Shown: positions 47,862 to 58,501 of the stretch, one piece after another
Layout: every line of letters starts with the position of its first letter
How positions within the stretch are numbered: the stretch's first letter is position 1
Assembly: GCA_009801085.1 (NCBI GenBank)
Contig: VNWV01000005.1
Coordinates: 62,001-126,000 of the forward strand
Length of the DNA stretch: 64,000 bases
Reading direction: 5' to 3'
Source: Lasiodiplodia sp. COLG20
Lineage: Eukaryota > Ascomycota > Dothideomycetes > Botryosphaeriales > Botryosphaeriaceae
Notes under the pieces: model-generated
Told to the model about the DNA's origin: nothing
Database searches by the model: none
Seen by the model: the letters and a program-made list of their open reading frames with translations, nothing else
Position numbers and translations under genes: made by a program

Positions 47862-49340
47862 GACGGCCGTTGCAGTTGATCGAGACCCTTATCTCCCCCC
47901 CACTTAAATCCTTATTCTTCCTCTGGGTCTCCTCAACGCCGGCATTTGGGAAGGGTTTGTTTGTCTTTTGTGGTTCGAAGGCGTTGGCTCCAACTAGCAT
48001 GTCATTTTCTGGACCTTGACGCCTAGACATACTTTTCATTCTGCGCACGCCAAAAAGAGTGGACGGCGCCATATCATAGCGAATGGGAAATGGATGACGA
48101 TTCAACCGGTACACACATGCCCAGACTGTGAATAAGTGAGAAGCTTACCCGGATGCCGAGATAACTCATGCACGGCAGCCATATCACGCACAACTCGTCA
48201 CTTGGAGCTCTTCACCGCAAATTGCGCCTTGTGTTACACAAGGCCATCCTCATGGATCACTTGCATCTTTCCGAAGGAACACAGCTGGAGTCGACTAAGC
48301 TGCGTACGTACACGGCAACATTAGAATCAAGCGCAGCTCAAAATGGCATACGCCCTTCTATTATTACCCTCCTGCTGTCAGACGATAGAAACATGAAGCT
48401 ATCTCTATCATTTTCTACAACTCCGCCACTGTCTCTGGCGTTGCGGGCATTGCGTGAAGTGGCTGGCTCTGTGGCGCCGCTCAGCCCCAAGCCCCGCACA
48501 ACGGCTATGTATCTGACGTGCATCATCTCCGCCTGTCGAGACGTCGGACTGCTGCCGTGGTGGCTGACGCGAGATTTGGGTCGACCTATCATGCTTTTCC
48601 ACTCACTCTAATTTTTTCGACTCGCAGCCAATTGCCGTGCAAGTTACTATCTAAAGATAGAGTCTGAGTTATGTTGATCATGCGCCATTTTAGACTGAAT
48701 GGGCCGCGTGTCGGCGCTTCTCTGCTAATGCGTCCTGTAGGCAACTTGCTGCAAGATCCGTCTCATGTGCGAAAAGTGCTTTTTTTGCAGCGACGGGCTT
48801 GGGCCTAGACGTCTGACTAAAAACACGGCGGTGCTGCTAGTGAGAATGGAAACGTTCATCCGCGCACATAATGTACGTAAGATGGGAGCTCCGAGACAGC
48901 TGGTGTATCCGGGCCGATGCTTATACTCCGAACACTGCGGGACCCCGTGACTGCGAGAGAGTAGTACTGTGATCCATCCGGCAGTTGAGGCCCGTCCGTG
49001 GTAACGGGACCCAGGCGAATGAGCGTCATAGATACAGTTAGACCATACCAGACTTTACCTTCTCTATTCCCCTCTCACTCGTGATTGCCGGTGTTGCACT
49101 CGTGCGGAGCCGAAGCCTTCTTACCGGCCGGAATTCCAAACTCGAGCGAATGCATCTCGTACGAGCTGCAATAGCTAATGCACTCATTCTTAGAGAGATT
49201 CAGTGGGGAATACCGTGAATGTGACTCTGCAACTGATGTTGTGATCTGTATCATATCGTCAAGCAGGATACAACGGCACCGGTGAGCATCGTTGCTCAAA
49301 TCTGGCCAGTTCATAACTAGTATGGGAAGGATGCCAAACT
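47862..49340. other. Intergenic region downstream of the reductase
   Basis: 3' UTR of the reductase followed by spacer. The base composition becomes AT-richer from about 48 kb. No frame in it (for example 48168-48611) shows a domain. Confidence 0.4.
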
Positions 49341-50126
49341 CTATACTACGTCCGGCGAACTAAGCATTTGCCTCCAACCACCGTCTCTGTTTGTTGCGAC
49401 GGTAGTGGCAACCACCTTTTTAGTCGCCCTAACACGTACCCAAATCAAGCCAGTAAATTCGAACAGCGGGAATCTCCATTCTTTCCGAATTCCTTCATTT
49501 ACTCTTCTTCGAGTGTCTTCGTCCATAACCTTGGCAAATGCATCTGTCTCTTTGATCGCCGATTTCAATTGCTACCTTGATCTGGACCTGCGATGCGTTC
49601 CATATCCGTGATAGTTTACATATCTTTCTACACATGAATTGATATTTGATGAAGCGATGTTCTTGAATGATGGTCATGATGTCACATCTGTGAGTCTCTC
49701 GAGGCGTTCTAATGCATTCTACAAGAGAATTACATTCTACCTGTATGGGTAGTTGGAACAAATATCTGGACAAACATGTAAAACTCCCAAATTCATACCT
49801 TTTCCGTCGGACCAGCTCTTTGACAACCCTTTCAGATCATTAATCTGGCTCTGGTAAGATTGAATGCTATCTTTCGTATTGTGTTCCCCACCTGCAAGTG
49901 CGATACTGGTACCATTGAATCCACTTAGTACGGTAGCTGAAGCGGCTGCCTGAATGTAGAAGTGGGGTTAAAATATGAAAACACATCCAGGCAACTGCCA
50001 GTTGGCTGCTCACATAGTAAAATGATTTGGTTCTCAATCTCTTTATGGAGATTCGCTTCAATTTTCTGCGCTTGGAACTGAGTATGGTGCTTCGGAGATA
50101 CTGAGCCGAGTTATATCAACAGACAT
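49341..50126 (-). pseudogene. Broken gene of unknown function
   Basis: Several minus-strand segments read like protein but lie in different phases. From the ATG at 50126 the frame runs MSVDITRLSISEAP and meets TGA just after an A-run (plus-strand T at 50062-50065); one phase over, the protein continues KIEANLHKEIENQI. After a probable intron (GTGAGC...CAG) comes a clear coding block near 49800-49950 (SGFNGTSIALAGGEHN, then QINDLKGLSKSWSDGKG). Further segments (NIASSNINSCVERY; KETDAFAKVMDEDTRRRVNE) can be joined by plausible introns, but at least one junction does not keep phase. No family recognised. I read it as a decayed gene with one or two frameshifts, though sequence error or unrecognised introns remain possible. 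Confidence 0.38.
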
Positions 50127-50594
50127 GAAGGGGAAATCCATTCCACCGCTTAAGTCTCGTACAGATATATCATGTATCCGGTCATATCCTGTCATTTATC
50201 CTAGCATATACTAATACATACTACAGAACCAAGTCGTTTTCACTGATTTCACTGAGAATCAAACGCCCGCAATCACTACTTGGCGTGTCTTCAGATGAAC
50301 AGAAGCAACGAAAACAAAACTCAAGTACGATATTACCCTCCGAGTGAGTGCAAATATTGAAGTCTTCAGGAGAAAATTTATCAGTGAAGGATGAACAAAT
50401 CCCTCATCAATATGTCGCCAGTTTTTGCGCAACATCCTCGGTCAGAACAGCGTTTTCGTAATTCCAAGCCTTTCCCACCTTTCGTGGGGTTTCGGGAGCT
50501 TCTTGCACCTTCTGAATGCCATCAGCCTTTTCTGACCGGTTCTTGCGCTGAGACCAGGCCGGTCCGTCGACGGCGGTGTTGGGGTTAGAGCAGA

Positions 50595-51286
50595 CTACTT
50601 GCCCGGAGGAGGGCCATGAAGCGGTGCCAACTTCGGAATGTTGGTGGGGATTTCTCCGGTTTCGACCGCTTTCCGATATTCTCTACGCTCCTGCGCCGCA
50701 TTCCTCGAAGCTTCCAAGTCAGCTTTGACTTCACTGGCGTTGAAGCTTGCTGTTTCAATAATTCAGCAAATATGATCTGATAGTGATGGCACGTGCAGAA
50801 TTGCCTCTCCCCAGAAGAGGGGCAAACTTTTTCGACCGAATGATTGGCAGCGTCGGCACGGAGCCGAACTCGTATAGCTCGGTGTACTTGCCGAGTAGTT
50901 CAATCTTTGGCCACGAGGTTTGTCATGACCACTGTGTGCTTGAGAACGGCCTGGATCTCATCCGGATTATTGATCCAGTCCTCTGAATCTCTTGGCACTT
51001 TCGCCAACGTCACAGCCTCAAAATTGCAGTGGCAAAGCTCGTTCAGCTTCTGGTAGAAGAGCTGTTTCGAGATGCCTGCGCGATGCACTGGATTCTTGTA
51101 GTCTTGGACGTGGCCCTTTACGCCGTGATCAGCACCGCCAATTCCTCCGGAGCAAACATTTGGCTTGTCATTGTCTGTTGGTTCTCTGAGCTCCAAATGG
51201 GCTCCCAAGCTTGTTTTTGTGTCTGAAATCAGCTTGGGATCCTCCCTGGATGTCACCAAGGATGTCCTGGTTGGGCGGCTACTCAT
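50595..51286 (-). CDS. Uncharacterised protein, reading frame possibly interrupted
   Basis: The frame from the ATG at 51286 runs 128 codons (MSSRPTRTS ... KVPRDSEDWINNPDEIQ ...) and stops at 50900. In another phase the protein-like reading resumes at once (WPKIELLGKYTELYEFGSVP, then IIRSKKFAPLLGRGNSA), passes a 43-nt intron (50750-50792, GTGCCA...ACAG) and ends with a helical, Ala/Glu-rich segment and PPPGK at 50595. The phase change near 50905-50950 could be a further short intron with a weak GTTCTC donor or a one-base frameshift. No domain is recognised. The clean downstream splice argues that the gene was functional recently. Its neighbours on the same strand (49.3-50.1 and 52.8-53.1 kb) also look broken. 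Confidence 0.35.
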
Positions 51287-52757
51287 ATGCTAAAATGTAT
51301 TGAATCTTGAATGAGAAGTACTGAACAGTTGTGCGTACAAAATCTGCTAGAGTTTAGGCGCGAACATATTTGGCCCTTTCTGAATATTCATCCGGAGTCT
51401 TCTCACGATTGTGTAGATGTCTTTCACCGGAAATTGAATTCTCAAAAATAACACTTGTCTGGATGAACTGAGTCCGAGGGATGCAGACATGATCTTGAGT
51501 GTAAGATGGACGAGATAATAGCTAGCAAGGCGCCTGATACGGCCTCATCTCACCTCGTCGGGGTTTTCTATGTCATCGGTATTGTGGTAATCGATCATGC
51601 AGCTCTCGACGCGACGACGAAAAGCTATGATGTGAATTAGAAAACGCACACAGGGGCCGGCTGCGGAGAAATTTTTTGAGTGCTGAAGGCTATGCACACT
51701 ATGCCACGCGGCCGCGTGAGCACTTTCGAGGACAAAAGAGATACTTGAATGAACCTAATCGAAAGTTCATTCTGGCATGATCAGTCGAGATACCATGTCC
51801 GTGACGCGTATTACTCGATGCTCTCGAGGAACATAGAATGCCACCATTTCCAGCCCTGGATGTGCTAGAAGGCGGCTCTGGAGGATGGGCTTGGAGCGTG
51901 CCGCCGGAGGGACAGGCATAGATGGCGCCAGAAGTTTCCAAATTTCACCGCGCGGCGGATTTCCTAGAGAGCGAAGACTATCGAAGGTGTTAGAAGCTTC
52001 AGAAGCTTCAAAGAGGTTGGTCGGTTGGTGCGTAGGCGGTAGCGCAGCGACACCGGATTGCCGGTTGCTGAAGAAAAGGCAAGTCAGAGGGGGTGCGGAA
52101 GCGGGTTGGTATGTAAAGAGGGTAGCGTTTTTTTCTTTTTTGCCGGTCCCCAAGAGAAGCGAGGCCAAACTTAACAAGGCGACCGTTGCGGTGGTGAATG
52201 GAAGGTACGGCTGCCTGCTCAGGTAAGCACCCATGACACCGAGATTCAGCTGGCATGCTCGTCAAAACCAAGCATATTTCTCCGGCCATACTTATGGTAT
52301 TAACAATCATTCAGTCATTAACTGGTATCTATTACGTTTTCAGTCTCGTGCCTTACAGACAGCGTTAATTGTGCATAACTGTAGGGTGGATGAGAACGGC
52401 ATGGAGAAGAACTTGATAGTTACACCACGTAAATACCCCCGTACTCTTTTGCGCTGCACAGTAAGAGCAGTAAGCTCCGTGTTCAGTTGGAGCTCCAATA
52501 TACATTGTTCCTTTCTCAGCGTACATATATTGTCTCCAAACCAACTCCTTAGCCGTTCAAAGTGCAAGTGTTGACAGTCATAACTATACCTTACAAATTA
52601 CTATGTACGATAAACTTGTAAGCAAGAGCAGTTTTTCTCCGGTTGATTGACTGTTGCGTATCATGCCGGAAAGGAAGTGGCTTAGCTGGAGGTTTGCTTT
52701 CTGTGATGAACCGTAAAAGGATGAAAACAATAAAGCATCCATACCATGCCTCTTCTC
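51287..52757. other. AT-rich stretch without a supported gene
   Basis: A minus frame at 51767-52234 (155 codons) has no recognisable domain. The stretch contains two adjacent copies of AGAAGCTTC at 51992-52009. I see nothing else. Confidence 0.35.
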
Positions 52758-53145
52758 TTAGCAAGTCACAGTACAAGTAAGGGAGATTAATGTGGTCCAA
52801 CTTTCAGAGTTTTTGGAGTAATGGTTGGGAAAGGGTGTTCGGAGGTGTTCCAAGGATCTCAAACCATCAACCCCTTGCCTTGTTACCGCCCAGAGTCTGG
52901 AGATCAGCTCCAGCTGTTGAGAAGCGTTGAGAATACTGACATAGGAAGCCAAAGCAGGAAAAGAAAAGTCCCGAGACTGTGTCGATTGTCATTAACACGA
53001 TATCGACAACATCGAACTTCAAAGAGCCAGAGAGGGCGCTGTCGAAGAACATGCGGATGCGATGAATGTCCACAAATATAAGCCAAGGGGAAAGTAGAAG
53101 GAAAATAAGAAAAATAATGGAGAAAATAAGACTTTGGCATCTCAA
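52758..53145 (-). pseudogene. Gene remnant of unknown function
   Basis: Two overlapping minus frames each contain a protein-like part: MFFDSALSGSLKFDVVDIVL in one and, directly downstream in another phase, ASYVSILNASQQLELISRLW and TRQGVDGLRS. No intron with correct borders joins them, which suggests a frameshift. The N-terminal part cannot be traced. Family unknown. Confidence 0.25.
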
Positions 53146-54255
53146 CGCGCTTTCGCATTTTCAAAGATTTAAGTCATCGCGCTGTGGTGGAACAGGGACG
53201 CTGGAATTTCAAATCAGTGGGGTCGCTTCGCAGAAAAGATCTGTTATTGCCCCGCGTTCTTAACGCCAAAACTTTAGAAACATTCTTCAGGTTGCATGAT
53301 CAAAACGATTCGCTCAGAGCTGTCGTGCAATAGAGCAAAAAGAAATGCCAGAGACATGTACGACATAGACAAGATTCGAACTGCGAGACTCTTAGATAAC
53401 GATGGGCGTGGAGCGAGCGAGCAAACTAACCTTGCGAGGCCGAAGCCATCAGATGACTAAATGCGTCTGCATTCAAGTCTGACCCATTAACCACTCTGGC
53501 ACTATGCCGCAATTAGACCTAGGAATCAATTAAATAATATATATAGATTAAAAAATTATGTGGGGTGATGAGAAGAGCCGGGTGTTGAGGAAAGGGGCGG
53601 CCGGGAATTCCCCGGGCTGGCAGTGGTACAGACTGCTGGAAGCGTGGCCAATAGACGCTGAGCTGTGCGCGGTAAGCTGTAAAAGATATCGATAGCCCTG
53701 GGTGATGCTTCGGAGCTCCAGACATGCTTAGTCATAATGAGCATTCGCTATCGAGGCGGGATCATTATTTCAGGAATAGCCCCGAGCATTCCTAAGATAG
53801 GAGACAGATTGCAAACTAAAGTTCTCCTTATGAGCTAGTGCATGAGATTCGAAGTCACGTTCGAGTTACATGGTGAATATAGACTGCTTATAATCGGCTT
53901 TCACGACGCGGACACTGAATACTTCAACACACATTCATGATAATTTGCCTGGCTACTGATTATTTACGAGAATCTCGGTCGTTTGCCTATGCAAGTCGAC
54001 ACCTTGGAAAAAGTCTTGCACCAACACCACTATATGCCTAACTGGAGAAACGAGCAAGCAGCGCCTTTCAAGTGCAGCTCAGCCAAAACTCTAAGAGTCT
54101 CAATGTTACGTTGCCATGTGTCTCCTCATGCTGTCGTATCTTAAGCCTCGTGAACGCAAAACCTTTTTCATTCCCGCGCCGAAAGCGAACAGACCATGCT
54201 GCGCCAGTCATCCAACGCCGTGTATAGACACAGTACAACAAAGAGTATTTCCCAA
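53146..54255. other. AT-rich spacer before RBD2
   Basis: No gene is visible; short frames only, and AT-rich runs near 53520-53560. The last few hundred bases are presumably the 3' UTR of RBD2 (minus strand). Confidence 0.4.
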
Positions 54256-55246
54256 TCACGGGCCTAGTCGTTGGCTGGAGCCGACGACGCCCGTAGGCAA
54301 CGTGGCCAAGGGAGTGGTCGAGGGCAAAACGCCGTAGCGGCCGAAGGTGGAGCGGTCGACGGAGACGTAGTGCGGTAGTCTCACCAACAGGTTGAGCTTG
54401 TTCTCGATCCAGCGGAGGATCTTCTCTGGCGGGGCGAGGAACTTGATGTAGTTCAGGCCCCAGAGGTAGCCAATAAAGGCGCCGCAGAGGTGGCCGATCA
54501 GACTCGTGTTGGGGACGAGGAAGCTCGTGAGGAGGATGAAGATCAGAGGGGTGGTCCAGGTGGGAATCTTGTACGGTCCGAGGCTTCTGCGTGTCAGTGC
54601 CGGATATGGCCGGGATGGTGCGCACCGTACCTGAAGAAGGGATTCGCCTTGTGCGTCTTCATGGCCTCGACTGCGAGGAGCAGGAAGACCCAGACACTGC
54701 CAAACGTTAGCACCAGACGGGCCTCGGGCATCGTTTGCTGCGTACCTCGCGCCTTGAACAGCAGTGTTTCCCCTCAGAATGCCGCGTTCAATAATTATGT
54801 AGATAACGCCGGGCAGAGTTGCAAAGGCTATCCGGGTAAGTAGGGGTCGGGAGGTCGACTAGTAGACAGGACGTACGGCCGGAGAACAGGGCAAGAGACA
54901 CCAGAGTGCCATGTTCGGCTTCGAATCGTTCGAGCAGCGGCGTAATGGCGAGCAGGTTGAAGAGAGTGTGGATAATGCCAACGTGGGTCACCGGGTAGGT
55001 GTTGAGACGGAAGGCTAGACGAATTAATTGGATAAGATAGATCTACATCAGATCGACGACGGACTTACCGGCGGTTATGCTGACTTGGTCAGGAACCAGA
55101 GCGCATGTCTGGCGCAGAGTTGGCCAGACGGTGCTGGCGACGGAGAGAGAGACAATAATGAGCAGAATCAAGCGCGTGCACAGCGGCAGGCGCAAGATAT
55201 AGGAGCGCAAGCGCGCAGGATTGAGGTTGGGTACGACGAGAGGCAT
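54256..55246 (-). CDS. RBD2: Rhomboid-family intramembrane protease RBD2
   Basis: Five exons (55069-55246, 54877-55014, 54746-54827, 54631-54696, 54256-54586) encode 264 aa. The introns are 44-54 nt and every phase closes. The protein begins MPLVVPNLNPARLRSYILRL and has about six transmembrane helices. THVGIIHTLFNLLAITPLLE with RFEAEHGT forms the conserved N-terminal core; the catalytic Ser is probably Ser133 in QGAS and the His is His187 in NTSLIGHL. After the last helix comes FLAPPEKILRWIE and a cytosolic tail with RLPHYVSVD and GRYGVLPS. This matches the fungal RBD2 group of Golgi/endosomal rhomboid proteases, which in some fungi take part in cleavage of the sterol regulator SREBP. The Ser133 codon is split by intron 3. 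It shares a short divergent promoter with GAA1. Confidence 0.88.
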
Positions 55247-55419
55247 GGTGTTGCGGCAGGAACAGTTGTCCGGCGCGGCCGAGACGACGACGCGACTGCT
55301 GGACCGACACGCGCGCCACAACGCCGACTCGCCGGTCAAGCTCCACAAACCACCTCCCTCCGCCGCACGAGCACTGCGCGGATGACGCTGGTAGCCTGAA
55401 GTCGCCGCTCGCTCCCGGA
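55247..55419. promoter_or_regulatory. Bidirectional promoter RBD2 / GAA1
   Basis: Only 173 bp separate the divergent start codons. The stretch is GC-rich with CG-rich blocks and no TATA box. Both genes encode membrane proteins of the secretory system, so shared regulation is conceivable. Confidence 0.5.
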
Positions 55420-57493
55420 ATGGCTCTGCTCAGTATGCGCTCCCCTGCCCGTCGCCAACGCTCCCCCAGCTGACCCCCGAAGCTCCCGCCATTCTTGGCC
55501 TCCGCCGCGATGCCCGCATCTTGAAGATCCCGCCCTACCTGTCCGCTCTCTGCATCATTGTCGGCGTAATCTGGCTGCTGCTGCTGCCATTGAACGAGTA
55601 CTCGCGCCAGACCTACATTTCCGAGAACGCCCTGCTGCCCGGCCAGGTCCACACCTACTTCGGCGGCAGCGAGCACAACGTCTTCCGCGCATTCAGGCAC
55701 GAGGTCCATGCTCTGACAGACTATGATGTCTACGAGCGGAGCCAGAAGCTGGAAGAGATCCTGAAGTCTACCGGCCTGAAGACGGCTCGCCAGAAGTATA
55801 CCTACAAGACTCCGGGCAAGGATGCCGTGGGTGAGAACGTCTACGGCGTGCTCCAGGGTCCCCGCGCCGATGCCACCGAAGCTGTCGTGCTGGTTGCATC
55901 CTGGAAGACGGTCAATGGCGAGATCAACACCAGTGGCGTTGCTCTAGCCCTCACCCTAGCACGCTATTTTAAGAGTATGCGCCCCAAATCACTCCATCAC
56001 AGCGTCTTTCTAATCGCACTGCCCAGGATGGTCGCTCTGGTCCAAGGACATAATAGTACTCATCACCAGCGACCCCACTGCAGGCTCTCAAGCCTGGGTT
56101 GATGCCTATCACAATGCCCACGACCCCCGGAAAGTCGAAGCTCTTCCTCTCAAGAGCGGAGCTCTTCAAGGAGCTGTTGCTGTTGAGTATCCCGCTGGCC
56201 CTTGGGGTCATCGCTTCGACAAGCTTCACGTGCTCTACGACGGTGTCAATGGCCAGCTACCCAATCTGGATCTTTTCAACACAGCTGTTTCCATTGCCAG
56301 CGGCCAGATGGGAATTGGCTGCACCCTGCAGCGCATGTGGGATCACAATGATAGCTATGAAGAGCGACTCCAGACAATGCTCCGCGGCATGATAAGCCAG
56401 GGTCTCGGCCATGCCTCCGGCCCTCACAGCGCCTTCATTCCTTACCATGTCGACGCTCTGACGCTCCAAACCGTGGGGAGCGGATGGCACGACGAAATGT
56501 CTCTGGGCAGAACAATGGAAAGCCTGTTCCGCAGCTTGAACAACCTTCTCGAGCACTTGCACCAGAGCTTCTTCTTCTACCTCCTGATGCAGGCCAACCG
56601 CTTCGTCAGCATTGGAACATACCTTCCCAGTGCCATGCTAATCGCCGTCAATTTCACCATTACCGCAATTGCCCTTTGGGTTCAGAGCGGCCGTCCTCCC
56701 ATCCCTGATGAGAAGCCTGCCTCAACAGAGACCAAAGATGAGAAGAAGTCAGATATGACTGTCGTCAAGGAGGGAAGCGACATCGCTGTGGTCCCAACTG
56801 CTGTCTTCAAGACCGTGGAACGCAACCTGCTCCTCCCCGTCGCCTTCGTCAGTGGCGTTCACTTCCTCGGTCTCATCCCTCTGAACATCTTTAACCACAC
56901 CTCCGGCGACGTAAGTTCCATTACATGCCCTCTCCTCAAACGCAGCCCTAGACTGACTTCTTCAAAAGCACCTCGGCAAGGCCTTCATCCTCGTCTCCCT
57001 TTTCACCCTCGCCGCCCCGCCACTGACCTCCTTCCTCTTCACCCGCCAACTGCACCGCGCCCTCACGACGCAGGAGACATACCTCCTGCAATGCTTCTCA
57101 CTGCTCCTCCTCGGCATGTTCTTCTCCGCCCTCGCCACCCTCAACTTCTCCCTCTCCTTCCTCGTCGGCCTCTGCGCCGCCCCGCTCACCTTCATCCGCG
57201 CCCCTTCCCACACCGCCTCTCGCAAGCGCAAGCTCGTGCTCGCGGGCATCCAATTCGCGCTGCTCGTCTTGCTCAGCCCCGTGACGGTCGTCGGCGTCGC
57301 GAGCCAGGAGCTGGAGGGGAAGGGATTGCTGAAGGGCGATTGGGTCGGCCTGGAGGCTGTCAGGCAGGTCATGGTGCAGGCGGCGTTCGGATGGCACGTG
57401 TGGGGCTTGTGGACGCAGGTTGTCGTTTGGCTGGTGTGGTGGCCGGCGTGGTTCGTTGGCACTGTCGTGGTTAGCGGTGGGTTCTTTTCTTGA
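55420..57493 (+). CDS. GAA1: GPI transamidase subunit GAA1
   Basis: Four exons (55420-55432, 55483-55974, 56027-56910, 56969-57493) encode 637 aa. The first exon carries only four codons (MALL) plus one base; the 50-nt intron (GTATGC...CAGCTGACC...AAG) is needed to reach the ATG, because the downstream frame has no Met before a conserved start. The protein then reads LRRDARILKIPPYLSAL and a signal-anchor helix, ISENALLPGQVHTYFGGSEH, and a large lumenal domain including KDIIVLITSDPTAGSQAW and YDGVNGQLPNLDLFNTA. The last third holds several hydrophobic helices, as expected of GAA1. It belongs to the ER complex that attaches GPI anchors to proteins; the lumenal domain resembles M28 peptidases without full catalytic function. 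A charged Glu/Lys-rich loop (about residues 400-430) separates two membrane parts. Confidence 0.92.
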
Positions 57494-58501
57494 TCTGTTT
57501 TCCAAGTCCAGCGGTATTGTTGAGGAGGTTCGAAGAGCAATGTGCTTTTGTGCTGTTCTGATGGATCCGGTGGATGGGTCCGGGCTGGGATTGTTGCTGC
57601 CCGTTGCGTTGGCGAGATGGAAAACAGCCTATGCAGGTAGCTGTGCAACGCATAAGTAGACCGATAGACTTATCTGCGTATGTAAGATAGCAACGAGATG
57701 AAATAGACTGAGTGAAAATTTACCGCCACCTCTTTTCTTTCTTCTTCCCCCTCTCCACCTTTCAGGTGAATGTAAGAAGACGCATACTCCGACTGGACAT
57801 ATCTCGCCCGGGTCGAAATATGGCTGTATATGTAGCTGGTTACTGCATACTCAACGTAGAATGTCTAGAAGGAGAGAGATCGGAAAACATTGGGAGTTTT
57901 CTGGCAACGCTTTTGTGATGTGAAAACCTTTGCATATGTACTACAGAAAGTCCGGACGATGTTTCAGACGCTGGCCCATGATCTTCTCTTGCACAAATAC
58001 TTCGCAAAATTTGGCCCATCTCTGCGTGATGCTGTTGGAGTGATTGGAAATTAATTTTTGTTCTACTGTTCCCGCGCATAATGAACTACATAAGTTTCAT
58101 TGTATCTCGCGTGACGCTCACATTTTGATACTCTAGCACATCATAATCATTTGTTTTGTTGCTTGGAAAATGTCTTGTCTCATTCAATGACCAAGTCCAC
58201 CCATATGCCTGGTCTCTTTATCCCTACGGTAAATTGCATGAACAGGTATCTCCATGGCCCTCCCATCTATTAGTATACTTTCTCGATCCCATGCCGTCCT
58301 TTCCCTTCCTTGTCATTACAAGAGCGGTACGATGCGTCCGCCAAAGACAAGACTCACGGAATAGAAGAGCAGCAACTCTCTCCAACAGCCCCCTTCTAGC
58401 GTCTCGAAACACTAAGGGGAAGAAATCAAACCTGCCGCTCACAACCCCCCTTTCACCCTGAGGGTTGAGGTCGGCGGACACATAAGAGAGAAATCATCTC
58501 C
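57494..58501. other. Intergenic region between convergent GAA1 and Sec14-like gene
   Basis: About 1 kb that must hold both 3' UTRs. No frame with a domain; nothing else seen. Confidence 0.5.

Noticed and set aside
51767..52234. 155-codon minus frame
   Set aside because: No domain, no supporting splice context, and opposite-strand frames of similar quality overlap it.
53365..53405. tRNA-like T-loop (TTCGAAT on the minus strand)
   Set aside because: The flanking bases do not pair as a T stem, and no acceptor, D or anticodon arms can be built around it.
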